From Streptomyces novaecaesareae (GTDB lineage: Bacteria; Actinomycetota; Actinomycetes; Streptomycetales; Streptomycetaceae): DNA of 64,000 nt. Each line of letters begins with the position of its first letter. The stretch's first letter is position 1. Below the pieces are notes generated by a model. It had not been told where the DNA came from, made no database searches, and saw nothing but the letters and a program-made list of their open reading frames with translations. The position numbers and the translations under genes were made by a program. Of this stretch, positions 33,965-42,061 are shown piece by piece. The stretch is from NCBI RefSeq assembly GCF_000716875.1, contig NZ_JNWQ01000036.1, positions 1-64,000 of the forward strand. The letters are read 5' to 3'.

Positions 33965-35356
33965 TCAGGCCAGCAGGTCGGTGGCGATCCAGATCAGCGG
34001 CGCGGCCACCGCGAGCGGCAGCGCCACGCCCGCCGTCATGTGCACGAACCGGGACGGGAAGTCGTACGCCGCGACCCTTCGGCCGACCAGCGCGCCCAGA
34101 CCGGCGAGCGCACCGAGCGCGAGCGGAGCGCCGAGCAGCAGGCCCAGCCCCACGGCCGCGACCAGGCCCAGAACCGGTCCCAGCTGCTTCGGCCCGGGCA
34201 GCGGCGCCGCGGCCAGCACGGTGGCCAGCGCGACCGCGCCCACCCCGGCCGGCACCCACTCCGCCAGCAGCAGCGTGGTGCACAACGCCGTCACCACGGT
34301 GGCCGAACCCAGCACGGTCAGCGCGTAGAACCGCTCCTTCGGATCCGAAGGACGGAACGTCTGCAGCACCAGGACCAGCAGGAAGAACCCGCCCAGGGTC
34401 CCCACGACGGCCGCCACACCGCCGTCGGAGTCCGCCAGCAGCACCGCCGCGTCCGCCGTGAAGCCGGACAGCGCGGCCAGCAGGATGCCCTGCCGGGCCG
34501 GCCACATGCCGTTCAGCCGGAACCACCCGGCCGCCGTCAGCAGCTGCAGCAGCGCCACCACCAAGGCCAGCGCCACCTGCCCGAGCGCGGCACCGGCGGC
34601 CAGCAGCGCGGCCGCACCGGCGGTGATCAGGGCCGGCTGCAGGCCCGGGTCGATGATCGGCGAACCGGTGCGGCCGCGCGGGCCGGCCGACGGTGCCGAC
34701 TGCGGTACGTGCTGCGGTACGGGCTGCGCCGGAACGGCCCCGAACGGCGGCACGGCGGGAACGCCCGCCGGGCCGGGAGCGGCCGGGCGCTTGAGCGTCA
34801 TGGTCGGCGGGTCGAAGGCCTCCGCCGACTGCTGCGCGACGGCGGGCTGCGGCGCCGGGGCCGCGTGCCGGGCCCGCGACGGCGGCTGCGGCTGCGGCTG
34901 CGGCTGCGAAGGCTGAGCCTGCTGCGGGGCCCGGTGCCGGTGCTGCATCGGAGCCTGCCCGGGGTGCCGCGGCGCCCCGGGGGGCGGCCCGGCGGGCGGC
35001 CCGGCGGGCGGCGCGACCGGCATGGCACCGGAGACCACCACCGGCGGCAGCAGCGTGGTCGCGGGGCCGTCGTCGAACGCGGGCACCGGCGGCAGCAGCG
35101 TCGTGGCGGGGCCGTCGTCGAAGGCCGGCACCGGCGGCATCACCGTGGTCGCCGCCGCGTCGTCCACCGGGTAGCCGTACGGCTGCTGGTGCCCCGGCTG
35201 GTGCCCCGCCTGCTGCGGCGGGTACTGCGCGTGCTGCGGGTGCTGCTGCGGCGCCTGCGCCTGCTGGGGCTGCCAGGGCTGCTGCGGCTGCTGCGCCTGC
35301 TGCTGCGGCCACTCGCCGTAGCCGCCGCCGTGGTTCGGGTTGTCGATGTCCGTCAC
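33965..35356 (-). CDS. large membrane protein with Gln/Pro-rich repeat head
   Basis: A 463-residue protein. Residues about 1-75 are Gln/Pro/His/Tyr-rich. Residues about 78-115 contain two near-identical copies of PPVPAFDDGPATTLL, preceded by ATTVM. A Pro-rich linker follows, then about ten hydrophobic helices from about residue 240 to the end (for example ALITAGAAALLAAGAALGQVALALV). No transporter motif is recognised. The TT-containing acidic repeats look like possible phosphorylation or FHA-binding sites, which is speculative. GTG 35356 lies 5 bp after the MoaD/ThiS stop with GGGAGG upstream, so the two are coupled. Confidence 0.72.
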   Translation of the reverse strand: MTDIDNPNHGGGYGEWPQQQAQQPQQPWQPQQAQAPQQHPQHAQYPPQQAGHQPGHQQPYGYPVDDAAATTVMPPVPAFDDGPATTLLPPVPAFDDGPATTLLPPVVVSGAMPVAPPAGPPAGPPPGAPRHPGQAPMQHRHRAPQQAQPSQPQPQPQPPSRARHAAPAPQPAVAQQSAEAFDPPTMTLKRPAAPGPAGVPAVPPFGAVPAQPVPQHVPQSAPSAGPRGRTGSPIIDPGLQPALITAGAAALLAAGAALGQVALALVVALLQLLTAAGWFRLNGMWPARQGILLAALSGFTADAAVLLADSDGGVAAVVGTLGGFFLLVLVLQTFRPSDPKERFYALTVLGSATVVTALCTTLLLAEWVPAGVGAVALATVLAAAPLPGPKQLGPVLGLVAAVGLGLLLGAPLALGALAGLGALVGRRVAAYDFPSRFVHMTAGVALPLAVAAPLIWIATDLLA

Positions 35357-35361
35357 GCCGC

Positions 35362-35655
35362 TCAGCCTCCCGCGAACGGCGGGAGGACCTCGACCGTCCC
35401 GCCCTCGGTCAGGGCGACGGCCGCGTGGTCGCGGCCGCCCACCTGGGCGCCGTCGACCAGGTACGAGCAGTGCCCGAGCAACTGGACGAGCTTCGGCCGG
35501 TCGGCGTGCCGCTCCCTGGCCGCCGTCAGCGCCTCCGCCAGGGTCGCCGCCTCGTACGGCTCCTCGGCCAGCCCGGCCTCGGACTTCGCCGCCGCCCAGT
35601 AGCGGATCGTCCCGCGCACCCGGGCGCCGCTCGCGGGCTCGGTGGTCGCACCCAT
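35362..35655 (-). CDS. MoaD/ThiS-family sulfur carrier protein
   Basis: A 97-residue protein with a ubiquitin-like beta-grasp layout: GTIRYWAAAKSEAGLAEEPYE, LAEALTAARERHADRPKLVQLL, CSYLVDGAQVG, then VEVLPPFAGG with the essential C-terminal GlyGly. Such proteins carry sulfur as a thiocarboxylate for molybdopterin, thiamine or other routes. No cognate MoaE or ThiG is beside it, so the pathway is unknown. ATG 35655 has AAGGGG upstream. Confidence 0.82.
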   Translation of the reverse strand: MGATTEPASGARVRGTIRYWAAAKSEAGLAEEPYEAATLAEALTAARERHADRPKLVQLLGHCSYLVDGAQVGGRDHAAVALTEGGTVEVLPPFAGG

Positions 35656-35871
35656 GGGGCCACCCCTTCTCGTCGTCCTCGCCCGGCCCCGGTGCCCCGG
35701 TCCGGCTCGCCACCGACGGCCGCCCGACCACCCGAACGATGGACCCGCGCAACGCCGCCGACGTGCGTCCCATGATGGCGTGTCCGCCGCCACGACCGGC
35801 AATCGCCCCGGCCCGGCCGGTGCGCGGCGGCGCTCGAAGCTGTGTCCAGACTCACCCGGCGCACGCCCGGT

Positions 35872-35905
35872 GGGGGCACCTCCCAGCCGTTTTCGGCTGG
35901 GGGAG
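35872..35905. repeat. streptomycete palindromic element (GGGGGCACCTCCCAGCCG type)
   Basis: GGGGGCACCTCCCAGCCG is followed by TTTT and CGGCTGGGGGAG; CTCCCAGCCG and CGGCTGGGGGAG form a hairpin with a TTTT loop. Sequences of this type are abundant in streptomycete genomes. A related stretch forms the end of the CHAD protein gene (about 61210-61239). Confidence 0.65.
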
Positions 35906-35970
35906 ACGGAACCACCGGATTCCGGCACTCCCGGTGCGGGAGGAGGTCGGCTATCCTCGACCACCAAGAG

Positions 35971-36009
35971 GGATCCGGGCAGAGTCGCCCCCGGGTCCTT
36001 TTGTGCTTT
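35971..36009 (+). terminator. orphan intrinsic terminator with T tract
   Basis: GGATCCGGG (35971-35979) pairs with CCCGGGTCC (35990-35998) with one G-T pair, and TTTTGTGCTTT follows. It is the only classical U-tract terminator I noticed in the window, and no plus-strand gene precedes it. A TATCCT hexamer lies at 35952-35957. It may end a small RNA or attenuate a glnR leader. Confidence 0.65.
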
Positions 36010-36173
36010 CAGGACGCCAGTACGGACGTTCGTGCGATTCGTCGGCCCACCCCCGGCGTACCGCGGGAACCGCCCCGTCCGACGCGGCACAACGACGTGC
36101 CCCGGCCGGCCGGGGCGTCGCCACCGGCACCGGGCCGCCACCCGGCACCGGGCCAGACCGGAGGTTCACGGTG

Positions 36174-36371
36174 ATGAACAGGGCAGAAACGGTGCGCCGG
36201 GGGTTGCGGGACCCCAGGCCGGTCCGCCGTCGCGCCCTGCGCGCCGCCCGCTCCCTCGGTACGCCCCAGGCGCCCGTCCTCCTCTCCCCACCCTCAGCAC
36301 GTGCGCCATCCGGCTGTGGCGGCAGCCGTAACGCGACCGCGACGACCCGGAAAGGGGACCACCGGGTATGA
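36174..36371 (+). CDS. possible 65-residue upstream frame coupled to glnR
   Basis: ATG 36174 has GGAGG nine bases upstream and the frame ends in TGA overlapping the glnR start as ATGA. The product is Arg-rich ([20 protein letters not shown]) without a known domain. GC at third positions is about 80 percent, lower than the neighbouring genes, so it may be a non-functional frame. If translated it would couple glnR expression to its own. Confidence 0.3.
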   Translation: MNRAETVRRGLRDPRPVRRRALRAARSLGTPQAPVLLSPPSARAPSGCGGSRNATATTRKGDHRV

Positions 36372-37099
36372 GTTCTCTCCTCCTCCTCACCAACGCCCTG
36401 CAACCGTCGGCCGAGGTACTGCCCGCTCTCGGCCTGCTGCTGCACAACGTCAGGGTGGCCCCCGCCGAGGGCTCGGCCCTGGTGGACACCCCCAGCGCCG
36501 ACGTCATCCTGGTCGACGGCCGACGTGACCTGCCGCAGATCCGCAGCCTCTGCCAGCTGCTGCGCTCCACCGGCATCGGCTGCCCGCTGATCCTGGTGGT
36601 CACCGAGGGCGGCCTGGCCGCCGTCACCGCCGAGTGGGGCATCGACGACGTCCTGCTGGACACCGCCGGCCCGGCCGAGGTCGAGGCCCGGCTGCGGCTC
36701 GCGCTCGGCCGCCTCCAGGTCGTCACCGACGACAGCCCGATGGAGATCCGCAACGGCGACCTCTCCGTCGACGAGGCCACCTACTCCGCGAAGCTCAAGG
36801 GCCGCACACTCGACCTCACCTTCAAGGAGTTCGAGCTGCTCAAGTACCTCGCCCAGCACCCCGGCCGGGTCTTCACCCGGGCGCAGCTGCTGCAGGAGGT
36901 CTGGGGCTACGACTACTTCGGCGGCACCCGGACGGTGGACGTGCACGTCCGGCGGCTGCGCGCCAAGCTCGGCGTGGAGAACGAACAGCTGATCGGCACC
37001 GTGCGCAACGTCGGCTACCGCTTCGTTGTCCCGGAGAAGCCCGACAAGGGCGAGCGCCCGGAGCTCGCCCAGCGCCCCACCAGCCCGCTGGAAGCCTGA
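36368..37099 (+). CDS. glnR: global nitrogen regulator GlnR (OmpR-type, atypical receiver)
   Basis: A 243-residue orphan response regulator. The receiver domain (1-115) keeps Asp50 ([10 protein letters not shown]) but lacks the acidic pair at its start, as in actinobacterial GlnR, which works without phosphorylation. The winged-helix DNA-binding domain covers about 135-225: [54 protein letters not shown] and RNVGYRFV. GlnR controls ammonium uptake and assimilation genes. No histidine kinase is adjacent. AGGGGA lies nine bases before ATG. Confidence 0.92.
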   Translation: MSSLLLLTNALQPSAEVLPALGLLLHNVRVAPAEGSALVDTPSADVILVDGRRDLPQIRSLCQLLRSTGIGCPLILVVTEGGLAAVTAEWGIDDVLLDTAGPAEVEARLRLALGRLQVVTDDSPMEIRNGDLSVDEATYSAKLKGRTLDLTFKEFELLKYLAQHPGRVFTRAQLLQEVWGYDYFGGTRTVDVHVRRLRAKLGVENEQLIGTVRNVGYRFVVPEKPDKGERPELAQRPTSPLEA

Positions 37100-37234
37100 C
37101 CGTCGAGCCGGGCGGGCCGGGCGAGCCGCCCCCCGCCCGGCTTGTCCGGTTCATCCCGCGTCCGCCCGCCATACACCCGGTGGCGGCCCCAGGTCCCACT
37201 GCCGCCCCGAAGGCCACACGCGTAGACTCCACTC

Positions 37235-38293
37235 GTGGCCAAAGTGACGCGCGACGATGTAGCCCGACTGGCTGGTACCTCGACCGCGGTCGTCAGCTAC
37301 GTCATCAACAACGGGCCGCGCCCGGTCGCGCCCGCCACCAAGGAGAAGGTCCTCGCGGCGATCGAGCAGCTCGGCTACCGGCCGAACAGCGTCGCCCAGG
37401 CGATGGCCTCCCGCCGGACCAACCTGATCGGCATGGTCGTCCCGGACGCCCGCCAGCCCTTCTTCGCCGAGATGGCGCACGCCGTCGAACGGGCCGCCTC
37501 CGAGCGCGGCAAGCTCGTGCTGATCGGCAACTCCGACTACGTGGACGACCGCGAGGTGCACTACGTCCGCGCCTTCCTCGGGATGCGCGTCTCCGGCCTG
37601 ATCCTGGTCAGCCAGGGCCCCTCGCAGCGTGCCGCCGAGGAGTTCGCCGCGATGGAGGGCGCCAAGGTGGTGCTGCTGCACCGCCGCCCCGAGGCGATCG
37701 ACGACGTCGCGGTGGTCACCGACGACGTGGGCGGCGCCGAGGCCGTCGTACGCCACCTGCTGGAGGTGCACGGGCACCCGTACGTGGCCTGCTTCGGCGG
37801 CCCGGTCGAGTCCCCCGCCCCCGGCGACCCGGTGATCGACCACGTCGAGGGCTGGCAGCGCGCCATGGACGCGCACGGCGTCCCCACCGAGCCGCACCTG
37901 ATCGACGCGCCCTTCCACCGCTACGGCGCGTACGAGGTCGCGCTGGGCGTGCTGCGCTCGCCGGACCGGCCGCGGGCGATCTTCTGCTCCACCGACGACC
38001 AGGCCATCGGCGTGCTGCGGGCCGCCCGCGAGGTCGGCCTGCGGGTCCCCGAGGACCTCGCGGTGGCCGGCTTCGACGACGTGCCGGAGGCCGCGCTCGC
38101 CGACCCGCCGCTGACCACCGTCGCCTCCGACCGCGACGCGATGGCCCGGGCCGCCGTGGACCTGGTGCTGGACGACTCCCTGATGGTGCCCGGCTCGGAC
38201 ACCGAGCGGGTCCGCAAGTTCCCGTCCCGCCTGGTCATCCGCCGCTCCTGCGGCTGCGACGGGGCCGCGCCCGGCCGATCCGGGGCCGCGTAG
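37235..38293 (+). CDS. LacI/GalR-family transcriptional regulator
   Basis: A 352-residue repressor-type protein. Helix-turn-helix [21 protein letters not shown] at the N-terminus, hinge [19 protein letters not shown], then a periplasmic-binding-protein-like sensor domain with [35 protein letters not shown] and [21 protein letters not shown]. The ligand is not predictable. GTG 37235 has no Shine-Dalgarno site and TAGACT lies at 37223-37228, so a leaderless mRNA is likely. It is alone on its strand, with no adjacent sugar transporter. Confidence 0.87.
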   Translation: MAKVTRDDVARLAGTSTAVVSYVINNGPRPVAPATKEKVLAAIEQLGYRPNSVAQAMASRRTNLIGMVVPDARQPFFAEMAHAVERAASERGKLVLIGNSDYVDDREVHYVRAFLGMRVSGLILVSQGPSQRAAEEFAAMEGAKVVLLHRRPEAIDDVAVVTDDVGGAEAVVRHLLEVHGHPYVACFGGPVESPAPGDPVIDHVEGWQRAMDAHGVPTEPHLIDAPFHRYGAYEVALGVLRSPDRPRAIFCSTDDQAIGVLRAAREVGLRVPEDLAVAGFDDVPEAALADPPLTTVASDRDAMARAAVDLVLDDSLMVPGSDTERVRKFPSRLVIRRSCGCDGAAPGRSGAA

Positions 38294-38303
38294 CACCCGG
38301 AGT

Positions 38304-38337
38304 CGGAAGCGGGGCCGATCCGGAATCCCCGCCTCCG
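38304..38337 (+). terminator. hairpin downstream of the LacI-type gene
   Basis: CGGAAGCGGGG (38304-38314) pairs with CCCCGCCTCCG (38327-38337) apart from one internal mismatch. It starts 11 bp after the LacI stop codon. Confidence 0.5.
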
Positions 38338-38380
38338 CTCCGCATGCCGTCTGACCAGGCTTTATGAGAACCCAACGGGC

Positions 38381-38422
38381 TTCTCTCCCCCTTCTGAGCC
38401 GGTTCTCATCCGCTCCTCATCC
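38381..38422 (+). promoter_or_regulatory. four 11-bp-phased direct repeats upstream of protease gene
   Basis: TTCTCTCCC (38381), TTCTGAGCC (38392), TTCTCATCC (38403) and TCCTCATCC (38414) are spaced exactly 11 bases apart, ending 21 bp before the protease start. This phasing is typical of OmpR-family response regulator sites. The response regulator encoded downstream is the natural candidate. Confidence 0.6.
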
Positions 38423-38443
38423 ACCGGGCGGAGCTTGGTCGGC

Positions 38444-39592
38444 ATGAGCGAACAGCAGCAGCAGTACCCCGGCGAGCACTACGGCCCGTACGAGCCCCGG
38501 CCCCGCGTGATCGAGGGCACCGTGCTCGGCAGCGGCACCGACGCCACCACCGGCCCGGCGGGGTACGCCTACCGTGAGGACCACTCCGCCGGCGGCTTCG
38601 ACGGACCGCCCCCTCCCCCGCCCATGCCGCCCGAGCCGCCCACCCTCATCGGCCCCGGCGCCCCCGAGGGCCCCGGCGGCCACGGCGGCCGGGCCCGGCG
38701 CGGCCTGCTGCGCGGCCGGCTCGCCCTGGTGACCGCCGTCGCCGCGATCGCCGCCGTCATCGGCGGGGTCACCGGCGGGGTGGTCGCCGCCGACCGGCAG
38801 TCCGGCGACACCCGGGTCGGCACCGTCGCCAGCCCGGTCTCCGCCCGCAGCGACGGCAGCGCCAACGTGCCGGCCATCGCCGCCGCCGTCTCGCCCAGCG
38901 TCGTCCAGATCACCGTCAAGAACGGCAACGGCACCGCCACCGGAACCGGCGTCGTCCTGGACAAGGACGGCCGGATCCTCACCAACTACCACGTGATCGA
39001 CACCGCGGCCCAGGGCGGCCGGATCACCGTCACCTTCAAGGACGGCTCCACCGCCCAGGCCACCGTCACCGGCACCGACAAGTCCCTCGACGTCGCCGTG
39101 ATCACCGCGACCGGCGCCCGGAACCTCACCCCCGCCGTCCTCGGCGACTCCTCCACCGTGGCCGTCGGCGACCCGGTCGTCGCCATCGGCAACCCCGACG
39201 GACTCACCGGCACCGTCACCTCCGGCATCATCAGCGCCGAGAACCGCGACGTCACCGTCCAGCTCGACCAGGGCACCACCAGCGGCAACGGCGGCTTCGG
39301 CTTCCCCACCCTGCCCGGCACGCGCGGCAACACGCCCCAGTCGAACAGCGGCAGCAGCACCACCTACAAGGCCTTCCAGACCGACGCCGCCCTCAACCCC
39401 GGCAACTCCGGCGGCCCGCTGATCAACGCCAACGGCCAGGTCATCGGCATCAACTCGGCCATGTACGCCCCGAACGGCACCAGCTCCACCGCCGGCGGCG
39501 GCACCGCCGGCAGCGTCGGCCTCGGCTTCGCCATCCCGATGAACGACATCAAGCAGGTCCTGCCGAAGCTCGAAGCCGGCCAGAACCTGTAG
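38444..39592 (+). CDS. membrane-anchored trypsin-like (HtrA/PepD-type) serine protease without PDZ domain
   Basis: A 382-residue protein. Cytoplasmic Pro/Gln-rich head (1-85), one membrane helix at about 93-118 ([20 protein letters not shown]), then an extracytoplasmic S1C protease domain. The catalytic triad is visible: His in LTNYHVID, Asp in DKSLDVAVI, Ser in NPGNSGGPL. The C-terminus stops after [18 protein letters not shown], so the PDZ domain of classical HtrA is absent. It heads an operon-like set with a two-component system, as for mycobacterial PepD and MprAB. ATG 38444 has GGAG ten bases upstream. Confidence 0.88.
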   Translation: MSEQQQQYPGEHYGPYEPRPRVIEGTVLGSGTDATTGPAGYAYREDHSAGGFDGPPPPPPMPPEPPTLIGPGAPEGPGGHGGRARRGLLRGRLALVTAVAAIAAVIGGVTGGVVAADRQSGDTRVGTVASPVSARSDGSANVPAIAAAVSPSVVQITVKNGNGTATGTGVVLDKDGRILTNYHVIDTAAQGGRITVTFKDGSTAQATVTGTDKSLDVAVITATGARNLTPAVLGDSSTVAVGDPVVAIGNPDGLTGTVTSGIISAENRDVTVQLDQGTTSGNGGFGFPTLPGTRGNTPQSNSGSSTTYKAFQTDAALNPGNSGGPLINANGQVIGINSAMYAPNGTSSTAGGGTAGSVGLGFAIPMNDIKQVLPKLEAGQNL

Positions 39593-39689
39593 GCCGGAAC
39601 CCGCAGGCCGAAACCGCTCGGGCCACCACCCGCACGACGGACAATTGCTCCCAGCAGGCCCTCCACCCGACGAGAAAGGGCACCCGCCC

Positions 39690-40460
39690 ATGACCCCGTC
39701 CGCCGACGACCGCACCCCCGCCGAGCCCGGCCACCCCTCCGCCCGGCTCCTCGTGGTCGACGACGAACCCGCCCTCCGGGACGCCCTGGAGAGCAGCCTC
39801 GCCTTCGAGGGCTACGAGGTCGCCACCGCCACCGACGGCTACGAAGCACTGGAGTCCGTCGAACGCGACCGGCCCGACCTCGTCCTGCTGGACATCATGA
39901 TGCCCCGGATGGACGGCCTCACCGCCGTCCGCCGGATGCGCTCGCGCGGCGACACCGTCCCGGTGCTGATGCTCACCGCCCGCGACGCCGTCGGCGACCG
40001 CGTCACCGGCCTCGACGTCGGCGCCGACGACTACCTCGCCAAGCCCTTCGAGCTCGACGAACTGCTCGCCCGCGTCCGCGCCCTGCTGCGCCGCAACGCC
40101 CTCGCCACCGAGGCCGCCGCCCGCGCCGCCGCCGAGGACGAGAGCGAGGTGCTCGCCTTCGCCGACCTGCGGATGAACACCGCCACCCGCGAGGTCACCC
40201 GGGCCGGCAAGCCGATCGAACTCACCCGCACCGAGTTCATGCTGCTGGAGATGTTCCTCTCCCACCCCCGCCAGGTCCTCACCCGCGAACAGATCCTCAA
40301 GGCGGTCTGGGGCTTCGACTTCGAGCCCTCCTCCAACTCCCTGGACGTGTACGTGATGTACCTGCGCCGCAAGACCGAGCAGGGCGGCATGCCCCGCCTG
40401 ATCCAGACCGTACGCGGCGTCGGCTACGCCCTGCGCCCGGCCGCCGGCGCCGGCGCGTGA
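39690..40460 (+). CDS. OmpR-family response regulator (MprA-like)
   Basis: A 256-residue regulator. Receiver domain: [14 protein letters not shown] with the acidic pair, phospho-acceptor Asp in [19 protein letters not shown] and [18 protein letters not shown]-binding winged helix: [51 protein letters not shown] and VRGVGYALR. The stop overlaps the kinase start (GTGA), so both are translated together. Likely targets include the phased repeats before the protease. Confidence 0.9.
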   Translation: MTPSADDRTPAEPGHPSARLLVVDDEPALRDALESSLAFEGYEVATATDGYEALESVERDRPDLVLLDIMMPRMDGLTAVRRMRSRGDTVPVLMLTARDAVGDRVTGLDVGADDYLAKPFELDELLARVRALLRRNALATEAAARAAAEDESEVLAFADLRMNTATREVTRAGKPIELTRTEFMLLEMFLSHPRQVLTREQILKAVWGFDFEPSSNSLDVYVMYLRRKTEQGGMPRLIQTVRGVGYALRPAAGAGA

Positions 40461-41983
40461 GCAACGTCCCGTCCCTTCCGCCGGCCCCTCCGCTGGCCCC
40501 GCCCCGCACGCCGGGCCGCTGGCAGCACCTCGTCCACTGGTTCCGCTCCCGCTCCCTGCGCAGCCGCCTCACCTTCCTGAGCGCGGCGGCGGTGGCGGTG
40601 GCGATCGCCCTGTCGGCCCTGGCGTGCTGGTTCATCGTGGAGAAGCAGCTCTACAACCAGGTCCGGACCGACCTGCTCAGTGCCGAACCGGAGCCGCTGC
40701 CGAGGAACGGCAACTTCCCCTGCGGCGACACCCCGCAGGAAGCGCTCGCCAAGTCCCTGGCCACCCCCCGCAGCAGCCGCCCGCCGACGGACCTGGGCAG
40801 CCCGCCGCTGCGGGACACCCAGAACGTCTCCTCCGACCTGTCCCAGGTCTGCCTGCCGCCCGGCGCGAAGCGGGCCATCGTCATCCAGCCGAGCGACGCC
40901 AAGGTCTTCGCCCTCAAGAAGGGCCAGTCGGCCGTCCGCGACGGGCAGTACACGGACGGCTCGCCCGCCATGGTCCGCCTGGCCTGGTACCCGAACGTCA
41001 TTCCCGGCTACCCGCCGGTCCTGGTCATGGTCGCCGCGCCGATCAAGCCCGTCGAGGAGTCCCTCCAGGGCCTCGCCATCCTCCTCGGCTCCGTCTCCGT
41101 CGGCGGCATCCTCCTCGCCGCCGTCGCCGGCCGCCTGGTCGCCCGCTCCGCCCTCAAGCCGGTCGACCGACTCACCGACGCCGTCGAGCACATCGCCCGC
41201 ACCGAGGAGGTCGGCACCACCATCCCCGTCCACGGGGACGACGAGATCGCCCGCCTCTCCACCTCGTTCAACTCCATGAGCACCGCCCTCGCCAACTCGC
41301 GCGAGCGGCAGACCCGGCTGATCGCCGACGCCGGCCACGAACTCCGCACGCCGCTCACCTCGCTGCGCACCAACGTCGACCTGCTGATCCGCAGCAACGA
41401 CACCGGCCGCCCGCTGCCCGCCGCCACCAAGACCAAGCTGCTCGGCAACATGAAGGCGCAGATGCAGGAGCTCACCGTCCTGATCGGCGACCTGCTCCAG
41501 CTCTCCCGCCCGGACTCCCCCAAGGCCGGGCCGAACCTCGCCGTCGTCGCCCTGCACGAGATCGCCGGGCGGGCCGTCGAGCGGGCGAAGCTGCGCGGCC
41601 CGGGGCTGGTCTTCGAGACGAGCACGGAGCCCTGGTACGTGCACGGCGACGCGGCCGGGCTGGAGCGGGCGGTGATCAACCTGCTGGACAACGCGGTCAA
41701 GTACAGCCCGCCCGGCGGCACCGTCGACATCCGGCTGCGGCAGGGCGTGCTGACCGTCCGCGACCACGGCCCCGGCATCCCGCCGGACGAACTGCAGTAC
41801 GTCTTCGACCGGTTCTGGCGCTCGCCGTCCTCGCGGCAGCTGCCCGGCTCCGGCCTCGGGCTGTCGATCGTCGCGCAGAGCGTCCGGGACGCGGGCGGGG
41901 AGGTCACGCTCGGCCCGGCCGCGGACGGCGGCCCCGGCGCGCTGGCCACCGTCCGGCTGCCCGGCGGGCCCGCACCCGAATAG
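40457..41983 (+). CDS. sensor histidine kinase (MprB-like)
   Basis: A 508-residue membrane kinase. Transmembrane helices at about 36-60 ([20 protein letters not shown]) and 200-222 ([20 protein letters not shown]) enclose an extracytoplasmic sensor domain. Then HAMP (about 222-275), HisKA with the phospho-acceptor histidine in [18 protein letters not shown], and HATPase with N box [20 protein letters not shown] and [13 protein letters not shown]. Paired with the overlapping response regulator. Signal unknown; the neighbouring exported protease suggests envelope stress. Confidence 0.9.
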   Translation: MSNVPSLPPAPPLAPPRTPGRWQHLVHWFRSRSLRSRLTFLSAAAVAVAIALSALACWFIVEKQLYNQVRTDLLSAEPEPLPRNGNFPCGDTPQEALAKSLATPRSSRPPTDLGSPPLRDTQNVSSDLSQVCLPPGAKRAIVIQPSDAKVFALKKGQSAVRDGQYTDGSPAMVRLAWYPNVIPGYPPVLVMVAAPIKPVEESLQGLAILLGSVSVGGILLAAVAGRLVARSALKPVDRLTDAVEHIARTEEVGTTIPVHGDDEIARLSTSFNSMSTALANSRERQTRLIADAGHELRTPLTSLRTNVDLLIRSNDTGRPLPAATKTKLLGNMKAQMQELTVLIGDLLQLSRPDSPKAGPNLAVVALHEIAGRAVERAKLRGPGLVFETSTEPWYVHGDAAGLERAVINLLDNAVKYSPPGGTVDIRLRQGVLTVRDHGPGIPPDELQYVFDRFWRSPSSRQLPGSGLGLSIVAQSVRDAGGEVTLGPAADGGPGALATVRLPGGPAPE

Positions 41984-41989
41984 CGAAAA

Positions 41990-42028
41990 GGGACGGGCGG
42001 GGCGCCCCGACAGCGCCCCGCCCGTCCC
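41990..42028. terminator. 16-bp perfect hairpin between convergent genes
   Basis: Bases 41990-42005 and 42013-42028 pair perfectly over 16 bp around a CCCGACA loop. It lies between the kinase stop and the 5'-nucleotidase stop and should act in both directions. Confidence 0.8.
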
Positions 42029-42061
42029 CACCGGGGCCCACGGGCCCCGGCCGACTCACGG

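Larger units (their letters stand above)
35656..36367. other. 712-bp region between MoaD/ThiS gene and glnR
   Basis: The region contains a palindromic dispersed element (35872-35905), a strong intrinsic terminator with a T tract (35971-36009) that follows no obvious gene, and a possible 65-codon frame overlapping the glnR start (36174-36371). The remaining DNA shows no clear coding signal. Confidence 0.6.
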
